From the IMG/VR virus record IMGVR_UViG_3300049215_000323, positions 1 through 40,582 of that record: a DNA stretch of 40,582 nucleotides, one strand, 5' to 3'. Within the stretch, counting starts at the first letter, position 1; each line of letters starts with the position of its first letter. Below the pieces are notes generated by a model, which searched no databases, was not told the origin of the DNA, and was given only the letters and a program-made list of their open reading frames with translations. The DNA comes from a virus. The translations under genes were made by a program, and so were the position numbers. Shown in pieces: positions 5,230 through 12,340 of the stretch.

Positions 5230-5964
5230 ATGACCCTGAACGACGTTCTCAGTCCTGAGGAAAAGGCCCGCGCCGTCATCGGGCACAACCGCGCCAGCGC
5301 CTATGAGGCCGATCTCCGCAAGCTGGAGGCTCAACTGGCCGAACTGACGCCCTGCACCACCGAGGGCGCGCCCAAGCTTCGCGACGTGATGAAGCTGGCG
5401 GGCGAGGCGTTCTCCGGGATGGAGGTCGACCGCAAGGAGGCCCAGGACCCTCACCAGGAGAAGATCGACGACATCCGCGCGGCCTATCGCCCGCTGACGG
5501 AGCGCGCCTCCACGGTGAAGGAGAATGCCCGCAAGGCCTTGAACATCTGGAGCGAGGCCGAGCGCCTTCGCCTGGAGCACGAGGCGGCCGAGGCCAACCG
5601 TATCGCCCAGGAGGCCTCAGCGGAGGCCGCCAGGCGCGCCCAGGAGGCGAACCCGTTCGAGGTGGAAGAAACCCTTGACGCGGCCAAGAACGCCGCTGAG
5701 GCGGCTCTGGAGGCCGAATACGTCGGCAAGGTCGCGGCCAGCGGCCCGCGCGTCGGCTCGGCCAGCGGGATCGCCAAGGCCGGTGGACAGCGGATCACCT
5801 GGTCCGCCAAGGTGACCGACACCAAGAAGGCCGCCGCCTACTTCCACAAGCATCCGGACGTTGTGGCGGTCCTCACCAAGCTCGCCAGCGCCCAGATGCG
5901 GGCTTCCAAGGGTGCTGGCGCGATTCCGGGATGTGAGCCGGTGGAAACGAGGAATTTCGTATGA
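5230..5964 (+). CDS. Coiled-coil protein of the recombination module
   Basis: This 244-residue protein is dominated by Ala/Glu/Arg-rich helices from about 25 to 165, including a long coiled coil around 95-140 (RLRLEHEAAEANRIAQEASA). The C-terminal domain has TWSAKVTDTKKAAAYFHKHPDVVAVL and a short IPGCEPVET motif. Similar proteins with a 'W-x-A-x-V-T-D' segment and an 'IPG' tail are common beside phage annealing proteins, and their function is not established. It starts 10 bases after the previous gene with only TAAGGCG as a ribosome site, and it ends in an ATGA overlap with the next gene. Confidence 0.75.
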   Translation: MTLNDVLSPEEKARAVIGHNRASAYEADLRKLEAQLAELTPCTTEGAPKLRDVMKLAGEAFSGMEVDRKEAQDPHQEKIDDIRAAYRPLTERASTVKENARKALNIWSEAERLRLEHEAAEANRIAQEASAEAARRAQEANPFEVEETLDAAKNAAEAALEAEYVGKVAASGPRVGSASGIAKAGGQRITWSAKVTDTKKAAAYFHKHPDVVAVLTKLASAQMRASKGAGAIPGCEPVETRNFV

Positions 5965-6692
5965 TCAGTGACCCTCCCAAGCACTTCATGCCGAAGGCGA
6001 TGCAGGACAAGCTTCGCCCGCCCTTCGATCTCTTGCAAATGCCGGCGGGGATCGCCCAACTCCCCAAGGATGGGCGCGGCTATCCCATCCCCTGGTTCGT
6101 CGACATGCGCGCGCCGCAGATCAAGGGAAACCCGGATTTCCGGGTGATGGACGGCCACCGCCTGGTGGAGGCGGTGAAGGGCCATCTCTGCTGGATTTGC
6201 GGCCAGAAAATCCAATCGCCCTTGGCGACCTTCGTCGCCGGCCCGATGTGTGGGATCAACCGCACCAGCCAGGAGCCGCCCTCGCACCATTCTTGCGCCG
6301 TCTGGGCGGCCAGGGCCTGCCCCTTCCTGAACACCCCGAAGCGGGTGCGCGACGATCAGGACCTACCCGAGGGCCATGTTGTGAGCGGCGAGATGATCGC
6401 GCGCAACCCCGGCGTGACCATGCTTTGGGTGTGCGAGACATTCCGGCCCTTCCCGGTCAAGCGATCGGACGGCACGGGCGGCGGGGTGCTGTTCCAGATG
6501 GGCGAGCCGTCGCTGGTGGTCTGGTACGCCGAAGGCCGCGCCGCCACGCACGAGGAGGTGATGGAGAGCGTGGAGAGCGGGTTGCCGCTCCTCCTGAGGG
6601 CAGCGGCCGAGGACGGCGCGCTGGCATGTTTTGAGCTAGGCCGGGCGGCGGAGCGTTTCCACCGCTTCGTTCCGGCACAGGAGCCCCTATGA
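5961..6692 (+). CDS. Cys/His-rich hypothetical phage protein
   Basis: This 243-residue protein starts at ATG 5961 with GAGGAATTTCGT upstream. The middle contains CWICGQ (about 77-82), then AGPMCG, SHHSC and ACPFL, suggesting one or two bound zinc ions. The remainder is a globular domain with FRPFPVKRSDGTGGGVLFQM. I recall similar proteins in phage early regions but no assigned activity. It lies directly before the ERF gene (ATGA overlap), so a helper role in recombination is possible but unproven. Confidence 0.7.
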   Translation: MISDPPKHFMPKAMQDKLRPPFDLLQMPAGIAQLPKDGRGYPIPWFVDMRAPQIKGNPDFRVMDGHRLVEAVKGHLCWICGQKIQSPLATFVAGPMCGINRTSQEPPSHHSCAVWAARACPFLNTPKRVRDDQDLPEGHVVSGEMIARNPGVTMLWVCETFRPFPVKRSDGTGGGVLFQMGEPSLVVWYAEGRAATHEEVMESVESGLPLLLRAAAEDGALACFELGRAAERFHRFVPAQEPL

Positions 6693-7720
6693 GCGACGAC
6701 ATCCCCGACTACATCGCGCGTGAAGAGCCAGGGCCTCGGCCGCGCCCCAAGATGCCGGCGGAGATCGCCCAAGCGATCGTGGAGGTGATGAGCGGCGTGG
6801 TGCGGCTGCACAACTCCGAAACCAACACGCACGCCAATTACCGGTTCGTCAGCGTGGACCAGTATTACGAGCTGCTGCGCACCCTCATGGCCAACGCCGG
6901 CCTGGTGATCTTCCCGGAGGAGGTTTCGACCGCTTTCCAGACCACCGGCAACGGCGACAAGGTGCGGACCTGGCTGAAGATCAGGTACGAGTTCACCCTC
7001 ATCCACGCGCCCAGCGGCCAGGAGTGGGAGCACCGTCCCCAGAAGACGGCCATGGTCGACGCCAGCATGGGCGCTCAAGCCTTCGGCGCGGCGCAGTCCT
7101 ACGCGGAGAAGTTCTATCTCCGCTCCCTGTTCAAGATGGCCACGGGCGAGCCGGATGGCGACGCGGAGGCTGCTGGCAATATCGCGCCGCAGGTGGCCAA
7201 GCGCCCACCCACCAGCCGCCAGGCGCAGGGCATGGGCGCGGACCATGGACACTCCCCGCCGCATGACGACTTCCCCGGCGACCGGCCCCCGCCCGGTGGC
7301 CGCAAGTCCAGCCAGCAGGCCAAGAAGGACGGCGAGTGGGACTACATCACCAAGGGAATGGGTCTCCAGCGCAGCGAGGAGGAGCTTCGCGCGTGGGCCA
7401 AGGCCAATGAGCCGCGAATCAACAAGCTCCCCAAGGCCTGGGTGGCCGAGGCGAAGGAACTGTACGGCAAGGAGCTGATCCGCGTGCGCGAGGCCGACCA
7501 GCGCCGCGTGGACCGCATGGACACCTCCAGGGGCTTCGACGAACAGACCGGCGAGGTTTTCGAGGGTGATCAGGAGGAGCCTGATCCGGAAGCGCGAGCG
7601 CGCCGCGATCGGGAGATCTTGGGGGCTATGCGAACCGGCGCGGATTTGCCGCTTCGTGAAGGCCAGCAAGACACCGGCCATCTGAGCGAGCCCTTCGACG
7701 ACGAGATACCCTTTGGCTGA
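6689..7720 (+). CDS. erf: ERF-family single-strand annealing protein
   Basis: This 343-residue protein, with ATG 6689, has CAGGAG upstream. The N-terminal half (about 20-160) has the ERF-type pattern: an N-terminal helical segment, then ANYRFVSVDQYYELLRTLM, a beta-rich middle (KVRTWLKIRYEFTLIHAPSG), GAAQSYAEKFYLRSLFKMATG and an acidic EPDGDAEA. This resembles P22 Erf and other annealing proteins that promote strand annealing and circularisation of terminally redundant phage DNA. The C-terminal half is a flexible Pro/Lys-rich and acidic region, with a DDEIPFG-like tail (residues 337-343) reminiscent of SSB-interaction tips. It overlaps the next gene by 8 bases. Confidence 0.85.
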   Translation: MSDDIPDYIAREEPGPRPRPKMPAEIAQAIVEVMSGVVRLHNSETNTHANYRFVSVDQYYELLRTLMANAGLVIFPEEVSTAFQTTGNGDKVRTWLKIRYEFTLIHAPSGQEWEHRPQKTAMVDASMGAQAFGAAQSYAEKFYLRSLFKMATGEPDGDAEAAGNIAPQVAKRPPTSRQAQGMGADHGHSPPHDDFPGDRPPPGGRKSSQQAKKDGEWDYITKGMGLQRSEEELRAWAKANEPRINKLPKAWVAEAKELYGKELIRVREADQRRVDRMDTSRGFDEQTGEVFEGDQEEPDPEARARRDREILGAMRTGADLPLREGQQDTGHLSEPFDDEIPFG

Positions 7721-8153
7721 GACCGTCTATGTCCGCGTTGAGAGGGGCCACCTGGTCGCCACCAACGCGGCCGACGCGGAGCTTTTGGATGGCCTGGAGG
7801 GTGAGGTGTTCAAGGCCGTCCTCACCCAGCCCAAGGGGCGCAGCGTCCCCCAGCTCAATCTCTATTGGAAAATGTGTACGCTGATCGCGGAGAACCTGGA
7901 GAGCGACCCGCCGATCTCCAAGGAGATGATCGATTACGTGATCAAGATCGAGGCGGGCCACTGCTTTGCGATCCGCATGAACGATGGGACCTACCGGCTT
8001 TTCCCCAAGTCCATAGCCTTCAACCGCTTGACGCCAGAGCGCTTTTCCAAGTTCATGGACAGGGCCTTCAATGTGGCGGCGATCAAGTTCGGGCCGGCGC
8101 TGGTGGAGGCCGTGAGGCTGAAACTCTACAAGCTGATGGATGGCCCGACTTGA
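7713..8153 (+). CDS. DUF1367/NinB-like recombination-associated protein
   Basis: This 146-residue protein starts at TTG 7713 in the end of the ERF gene. GEVFKAVLTQPKGRSVPQLNLYWKM is followed by a helical domain with KIEAGHCFAIRMNDGTYRLFPKSIAFNRLTPERFSKFMDRAFNV. It resembles DUF1367 phage proteins, which likewise carry a Gly-His pair, an 'S(I)xF' segment and a C-terminal helix. These proteins usually sit beside recombination genes, as here. No in-frame ATG gives a complete domain, so the TTG is favoured although its ribosome site is poor. Confidence 0.7.
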   Translation: MAETVYVRVERGHLVATNAADAELLDGLEGEVFKAVLTQPKGRSVPQLNLYWKMCTLIAENLESDPPISKEMIDYVIKIEAGHCFAIRMNDGTYRLFPKSIAFNRLTPERFSKFMDRAFNVAAIKFGPALVEAVRLKLYKLMDGPT

Positions 8154-8222
8154 CCGCAGGCCTTGGATCATGGACATTCATGCCTACGTCACCCTGTCCA
8201 TTGTCCATTCACCTGGTGAACC

Positions 8223-8468
8223 ATGACCGAGCGCGAAGCTGATATCCTGACCGCCATGCTTCCCGGCGGATGGAAACGGCCGATGGACTTCGGCGGCCAC
8301 GACGGCAGTCACCATGCGATCACGGCGCAGCGGATGGCGGCCAAGGGTTGGGTGGAAAAGCGCCGTTTCAGGGTGATGTCTGGTTCGAGAGGCCATTGGC
8401 GCTATCAGATCAGCGACAAGGGCCGGCAGGCCCTGCACAATCACAATTTCATCCGCCTGCCGGCTTGA
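8223..8468 (+). CDS. Small winged-helix-like protein, last gene of the rightward cluster
   Basis: This 81-residue protein has an N-terminal helical pair (MTEREADILTAMLPGGWKRP), a second helix (SHHAITAQRMAAKGWVEKR) and a probable beta wing with WRYQISDKGRQAL. That layout suits a MarR-like or PadR-like winged helix. A 69-base gap with TCCATTGTCCATT direct repeats precedes it, and its own ribosome site is weak. Its last 20 bases overlap the end of the oppositely oriented membrane protein gene. Confidence 0.65.
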   Translation: MTEREADILTAMLPGGWKRPMDFGGHDGSHHAITAQRMAAKGWVEKRRFRVMSGSRGHWRYQISDKGRQALHNHNFIRLPA

Positions 8469-8796
8469 AGCTCCGGTCCTCGCTCCACCGGTCGAGCTTG
8501 TTTTCCACGCGGCCCAGCGTGGCCTCGATCGTGTTCATGCGGGCATTGACCAGCCGATCAAGGCCCTTCACCCGCTCATCCATCGCGGGAATCAGGTCGA
8601 CCTTGTTCTTCACGTCGGCCAATTGGGTGTCCATGGCGTCGGCCCGTTGTTCGAGCGCCTTCACCCGGTTTTCAAGCTTGCCGAGTTCAGACGCGTCATC
8701 ACGCGCCCCTTGGAAAAAGCCCCGGAAAAGCGCGACGCCGCTGATGACCACGGCCAGGACCGAAGCGAGTCCGGGCAGGCCGGTGAGATCAGACAA
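8449..8796 (-). CDS. Membrane-anchored coiled-coil protein (DUF2730-like)
   Basis: This 115-residue protein starts at TTG 8796, with AGAGGGG upstream. One hydrophobic segment at about 6-28 (LPGLASVLAVVISGVALFRG) is followed by a long coiled coil (about 38-105; LENRVKALEQRADAMDTQL) and a charged tail. This topology is shared by DUF2730-type phage proteins and by inner-membrane spanins. As the last gene after the lysozyme it may be an i-spanin, but no outer-membrane partner is recognisable. Confidence 0.65.
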   Translation of the reverse strand: MSDLTGLPGLASVLAVVISGVALFRGFFQGARDDASELGKLENRVKALEQRADAMDTQLADVKNKVDLIPAMDERVKGLDRLVNARMNTIEATLGRVENKLDRWSEDRSFKPAGG

Positions 8797-8822
8797 CGCG
8801 CGCCCCTCTGGTTTAAGCCTAC

Positions 8823-9119
8823 TTACGCGATGGCCGTTGGGCCGGTTCCACTCTTTTTCGCGCTGGCCGACGCAATCAGCGCGTCAAGCGCCACATCCGC
8901 CAGCTCGGCCCCAAGCGGGCCGATGGTGGTCTGTAGATAGCCGTTCACTGCCGTTTCGGCCGCCTGGGTCACAGTCTGACCGATCGTCGCACCCGCCGCG
9001 TTCACCTGGTTCAGCGCATCCACGAGCGGTTGCTGGTTGGGGTGCGAGGGCGTGGGAACCGCCGCGCCGCCGGAAAGCCCGCTAACGAACGAGCCCACGA
9101 AACCGGATAGCCAAGACAT
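8823..9119 (-). CDS. Small Ala/Gly-rich protein of the lysis cassette
   Basis: This 98-residue protein is read from ATG 9119, which has GAGGAGGACGAC upstream; the open frame further upstream is the shadow of the lysozyme gene. The N-terminus MSWLSGFVGSFVSGLSGG is amphipathic and weakly hydrophobic. The rest (ATIGQTVTQAAETAVNGYLQ) is helical, Ala/Thr-rich and not a clear membrane span. Its location between the endolysin and a membrane coiled-coil protein makes a lysis role conceivable, but a structural role is equally possible. Confidence 0.65.
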   Translation of the reverse strand: MSWLSGFVGSFVSGLSGGAAVPTPSHPNQQPLVDALNQVNAAGATIGQTVTQAAETAVNGYLQTTIGPLGAELADVALDALIASASAKKSGTGPTAIA

Positions 9120-9132
9120 GTCGTCCTCCTCA

Positions 9133-10011
9133 TCATGCCGCCCGTTGCGGCCCAAAGAGCTTATAGGCGGGGTCCTGGCCAAGCCAGAGGGCCACGTCGG
9201 ACTTTCGCCTTGCCACCAGGCCGGCGATGATCTTGCCGTCGCTGTAGACGAAGCGCGCCATCTGCGTGGGGACATCGGCCAGGTTGCCGTTGCGCAGGTC
9301 CACCCAGATTTCCCAGGTCGACACCTCGCCCACGTTGAACACGAACGAGAGGAGGGCGGCATACTGGTAGTCGGTCAGCGCCTGGATTCGCGCCGCGCCG
9401 ATCGCGCTTTCCAGGCGGCGCGCGGCGGTCTCGCAATCGGCGGTGCAGGCCCTGAAGATCATGGCGGGGGTCCACACCAATCCAGGACCAACGTCGGGTC
9501 CGGTGTGTCCAACCCCAATCGTCCAGCGACCACGGGAGTCCTGATACGAACGGGTCTTATAGCCCTCCTCCTTCTCCAGGTAGGGCACAACATAGGCCGG
9601 GATCGCGCGCACTAGGGCCGGCGAGGCCACCACTTGGGCGAGGATCTGGGACGGCGGGGCGGGCGTCACCGCCTTCGGGGCCGCAGCGATGGCGGGAAGC
9701 ATCTTGGCCGGGGGCGGCGCGCCCCTGGTGGTTGCCTGCGCATCGGGAAGCTCGCTCGCCATCACCGAAGCCTTGCCCGCCAGACTGAGGATGTGGAGCT
9801 GGCCGGCCGCCGCCGTCGCCAGGGCGGCTAAGGTGGTCACGACGGTCACGAAGGGCGAGATGAGGTCCGCCAGGCGCGTCAGGAGGCCGGAATACTTGGC
9901 CAGGCCGAAGGCCGCCAGGATGACCGCGAGGGCCAAAAGGGCTTGCCGTCCCATGGTTTCAAGCTGGTCGCGGCGCGGGTCCGCGTTGACCACGATCGGT
10001 GGTGTCGTCAT
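9133..10011 (-). CDS. Membrane-anchored GH24 (T4-type) lysozyme
   Basis: This 292-residue protein starts at ATG 10011, with AAGGG upstream. Two hydrophobic segments (about 22-44 and 48-75) are followed by an Ala/Pro-rich linker (90-125). A phage lysozyme domain then runs to the C-terminus. The catalytic triad is visible: E149, D158 and T164 in EGYKTRSYQDSRGRWTIGVGH. Its spacing of 9 and 6 residues exactly matches E11, D20 and T26 of T4 lysozyme. It should cleave peptidoglycan glycan strands at host lysis. The double membrane span is unusual for the family and suggests a membrane-tethered or holin-fused enzyme. Confidence 0.9.
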   Translation of the reverse strand: MTTPPIVVNADPRRDQLETMGRQALLALAVILAAFGLAKYSGLLTRLADLISPFVTVVTTLAALATAAAGQLHILSLAGKASVMASELPDAQATTRGAPPPAKMLPAIAAAPKAVTPAPPSQILAQVVASPALVRAIPAYVVPYLEKEEGYKTRSYQDSRGRWTIGVGHTGPDVGPGLVWTPAMIFRACTADCETAARRLESAIGAARIQALTDYQYAALLSFVFNVGEVSTWEIWVDLRNGNLADVPTQMARFVYSDGKIIAGLVARRKSDVALWLGQDPAYKLFGPQRAA

Positions 10012-10022
10012 GTTCAGCCCTT

Positions 10023-10946
10023 TCAGGTTTTGATGCAGAGCACCATCGTCAGATTGACCGGGCGCGTCTCGTTCCCCACGGCCACGGGCCCGTTCGTGCC
10101 ATCGCCGGCCGCCAGGGGCGTGGAGGTGCTGCCCGAGGCCGCCGCGCCCGTGGAATTGACCTGGTTCTGATAGACCGTGTTGTCGCCGCCCGAGGCGAAG
10201 TTGGTCACCACCCCGCCCGTGCCCGAGGAGGTGCGCACGCCCCATTGGTGGAGGTGGCCCTGGAGCTGCTGCCCCTGGAGCGTCCCCAGCGCCGCCGCCG
10301 CGCCGCCGCCCGCCCGTAGGAACGCGCCGTTGTTCGCCGCCGGGGGCAGGTTAAAGGTGGTCGACCCGTCCCCCGCGCCATAGGTGGTCCCGATCTGGCC
10401 GAAGAGCGCGGCATAGGTGGAGCGCGAGACGGCCGACCCGTCGCAAAGCAGCCAGCCGCTCGGGATGCTCGTCATGGCGAACATGCCGTATAGGCCCGGC
10501 GGCAGGATCGAGGCCGAGGCCAGGGCGGCGGCGACGAATTGGGTGGTGGCGATCTTCGAACTGGCATCGTTCGCCGCCGGGGTGGGGGCGGTCGGAACAC
10601 CCGTGAAGTTCGGCGAGTTGATCGGCGCGAAGCCGCTGATGCTCTCGGGCGCGCCCAGCAGATAGATATTCTCGTATGAGAACATCTCCCCATTCGGGAG
10701 CTGGAGCACGCAATCATAGGCCACGCTGGCATCCGCCCAAATCACCGTGGTCTGATCATAAAAGCGCCCGGCGGCGTTGGAGACCTGGGGATTGCTGATG
10801 GGGGTGGCGAGCCCCACGTCCGCGAACAACCCGGCCAGGGTGTCAGTGCCGGTCAGGAATACCGTCAGCGTCGCGCCGACCTGGGGAACGGCGCTGGCGC
10901 TGAGCGTGGGTTCAGAAAGGGGAAGGATGAGGCGACCGCTGGCCAT
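10023..10946 (-). CDS. Tail fibre protein with phage tail collar domain
   Basis: This 307-residue protein starts at ATG 10946, with AAGGGG upstream. The N-terminal half has a beta-rich fibre segment (LPLSEPTLSASAVPQVGATL) and PTPAANDASSKIATTQFVAAALA, a linker common in phage fibres. From about 150 comes the tail collar domain: MFAMTSIPSGWLLCDGSAVS, then RSTYAALFGQIGTTYGAGDG, FNLP, and a terminal NETRPVNLTMVLCIKT. This domain typically caps receptor-binding fibres. It is separated from the other tail genes by an inserted rightward cluster and transcribed towards the lysis genes. Confidence 0.9.
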   Translation of the reverse strand: MASGRLILPLSEPTLSASAVPQVGATLTVFLTGTDTLAGLFADVGLATPISNPQVSNAAGRFYDQTTVIWADASVAYDCVLQLPNGEMFSYENIYLLGAPESISGFAPINSPNFTGVPTAPTPAANDASSKIATTQFVAAALASASILPPGLYGMFAMTSIPSGWLLCDGSAVSRSTYAALFGQIGTTYGAGDGSTTFNLPPAANNGAFLRAGGGAAAALGTLQGQQLQGHLHQWGVRTSSGTGGVVTNFASGGDNTVYQNQVNSTGAAASGSTSTPLAAGDGTNGPVAVGNETRPVNLTMVLCIKT

Positions 10947-11091
10947 TAGAACCCCTTATCAGCTTGAAGGAGGACGAGGGGGCTACCCCAACGGCCAACG
11001 GTCTAGGCAGAGGGTAGCGTCGCCGTCACCCGCTGACAACGGGGCGCAACATCGGCGCTTTACGTCGTGTCCCTTATTGTCCATTATCGGG

Positions 11092-11110
11092 TTGTCTTTT
11101 GAAGGAGGAC
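11092..11110 (+). promoter_or_regulatory. Shared 19-base leader with Shine-Dalgarno, copy 2
   Basis: Identical to the element at 4779-4797 and 3 bases before ATG 11114. Upstream TTGTCCATTATCGG also resembles the sequence upstream of copy 1. It sits in the 167-base divergent region between the tail fibre gene and the second rightward cluster. A partial match (TGAAGGAGGAC, 10965-10975) lies earlier in the same gap but has no start codon after it. Confidence 0.9.
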
Positions 11111-11113
11111 ACC

Positions 11114-11296
11114 ATGAACGCCACCGCCGAAACAGAACGCTCTTGGCTTATCCGGGGAATCACCCGGAACGGCAACCCCACGCACTTCCACGTTCAGGCC
11201 TTCGATCATGCTGACGCTCATCGCAAGGCGATCAAGTCCAAGGCGCTCGCGGGTGGTCAGGTGCTGGACATCATCCTTTGGAAGCGCCGCGCGTGA
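11114..11296 (+). CDS. Small hypothetical protein, 60 residues
   Basis: The start is set by the shared AAGGAGGAC leader. The sequence (MNATAETERSWLIRGITRNG, then HFHVQAFDHADAHRKAIKSKALAGGQVLDIILWKRRA) suggests a beta-alpha-beta mini-domain. No family recognised. It is the first gene of the second rightward cluster and overlaps the next by four bases (GTGA). Confidence 0.7.
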   Translation: MNATAETERSWLIRGITRNGNPTHFHVQAFDHADAHRKAIKSKALAGGQVLDIILWKRRA

Positions 11297-11628
11297 AGGT
11301 CATTGCCCCGCACCGCATCTGCGCCGAGTGTGGCCAGGCGTTCAAGGCCACGCATGGTCGCCAGACCTTCTGCACACCCCAGGAGAAGGAGCGGTACTAC
11401 AACCGCCAGAGCAAGCGCGGCAAGGTGATCATGGACCTTCTCCAGGTCTGGCGGGGCGCGAAGAGCCGGCGCGGTGACCAGGACGGCAAGTGGGCGTTCG
11501 GCGAGCTATGCCGGCTCCTGGACGCCTGGAACCTGGAGGACCGGAAGGCCGGTCGCCGGCCGGATGTGAACGTGAGGCGAAAGCGCACGTCGCTCTGGAG
11601 CGCGTCGGATATCGAGACGGCGGCATGA
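11293..11628 (+). CDS. Incomplete zinc-finger-like phage protein
   Basis: This 111-residue protein is read from GTG 11293, which overlaps the previous stop (GTGA). The N-terminus holds CAECGQAF then RQTFC at about 11-28. In related phage proteins a second CxxC pair follows, but here the sequence reads FCTPQEKERYYNR with the fourth ligand absent. An Arg-rich middle (NRQSKRGKVIMDLLQVWRG) and a helical part end in a basic tail. The family probably binds nucleic acid. The missing cysteine may mean a degenerate or His-completed site. Confidence 0.65.
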   Translation: MKVIAPHRICAECGQAFKATHGRQTFCTPQEKERYYNRQSKRGKVIMDLLQVWRGAKSRRGDQDGKWAFGELCRLLDAWNLEDRKAGRRPDVNVRRKRTSLWSASDIETAA

Positions 11629-11680
11629 GGCTTGCACCGCTGATCTAATCACGAATTAACTTTGGAGGGAGAGCCGAAAG

Positions 11681-11944
11681 ATGAGCGAACCCATCACCCA
11701 CTTCGACCACCGCGAAAAGGGGCGCGTCGAGATCGCCTCCATGTTCGGCGAGCACGCGTACAACACCGCCGACAAGATGGAGCGCGAGGGCTCGCACCCC
11801 CAGGAGGTCATCGACGCGGTGCGCGAGCACGCCCACAAGGCCTATGACGCCTGGGCGGCCGAGAACCCGGAGAAGGCCGAGGAGGCCAAGGCCAAGCGGG
11901 CCGCGAAAGGTCTGCCGCCCCGCGGACGGCCGGCGGCGGATTAA
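11681..11944 (+). CDS. Highly charged helical protein, 87 residues
   Basis: ATG 11681 follows GGAGGGAGAGCC. The protein is rich in Glu, Lys, His and Ala (KMEREGSHPQEVIDAVREHA, NPEKAEEAKAKRAAKG) and predicted entirely helical, ending in a basic RGRPAAD tail. No domain recognised. It lies in the rightward cluster, 52 bases after the previous gene. Confidence 0.65.
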   Translation: MSEPITHFDHREKGRVEIASMFGEHAYNTADKMEREGSHPQEVIDAVREHAHKAYDAWAAENPEKAEEAKAKRAAKGLPPRGRPAAD

Positions 11945-11976
11945 CCTGTCGTCAACACCTTCCCGCTAAGGTCCGA

Positions 11977-11995
11977 TTGTCTTTTGAAGGAGGAC
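11977..11995 (+). promoter_or_regulatory. Shared 19-base leader with Shine-Dalgarno, copy 3
   Basis: The third identical TTGTCTTTTGAAGGAGGAC, 3 bases before ATG 11999. Upstream similarity to the other copies is limited to TCCGA/TCGGA, which argues that the 19-base core is the conserved unit. Confidence 0.9.
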
Positions 11996-11998
11996 GCC

Positions 11999-12340
11999 AT
12001 GATCCATTTTCTGATCTTCTACGCCTCAGCGGCGATGTTCACGTTCGCGCTGATCGCCCTGGATGCGATTTGGGACGCCAGGAAGCCCGTGGGCGGGCGT
12101 TTCGGGTCGCGGGCCCCTACCCTACCGCGCCGGATCGGCGCGCTGGCCGTGTGGCTCGCCCTGGCGGCCTTTTGGCCCCTCACGCTGGCGCGCGTCGTTT
12201 GGCTGATGATTTTCCCGGTTCCCGAGGATGATGACCAACCGATGGAGTTCAAGCGCGGTCCTGGCCGCAAGTTGGACGCTCATGAACGGCCTATGCGTCC
12301 AGGCGATATCCTCGACCGTCGTTCGGGGAGGAAATCATGA
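11999..12340 (+). CDS. Two-span membrane protein, 113 residues
   Basis: ATG 11999 is positioned by the shared leader. There are hydrophobic spans at about 2-23 (IHFLIFYASAAMFTFALIAL) and 45-72 (IGALAVWLALAAFWPLTLAR, then VVWLMIF). A cytoplasmic-type charged tail ends RPMRPGDILDRRSGRKS. No family recognised. It is coupled by ATGA to another membrane protein. The pair could modify the host envelope, for example in superinfection exclusion or holin-like activity, but nothing in the sequence decides this. Confidence 0.7.
   Translation: MIHFLIFYASAAMFTFALIALDAIWDARKPVGGRFGSRAPTLPRRIGALAVWLALAAFWPLTLARVVWLMIFPVPEDDDQPMEFKRGPGRKLDAHERPMRPGDILDRRSGRKS

Noticed and set aside
4629-5288. Minus-strand open frame covering the divergent control region
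   Set aside because: It spans the promoter region and the Cro-like gene in a different frame, with no ribosome site or domain.
6356-7681. 441-codon minus-strand open frame antisense to the ERF gene
   Set aside because: Composition is that of a shadow frame, and the plus strand encodes a recognisable annealing protein.
10964-10975. Fourth copy of the AAGGAGGAC leader
   Set aside because: Only 11-12 bases match and no start codon follows within a usable distance; it may be a chance or decayed copy.
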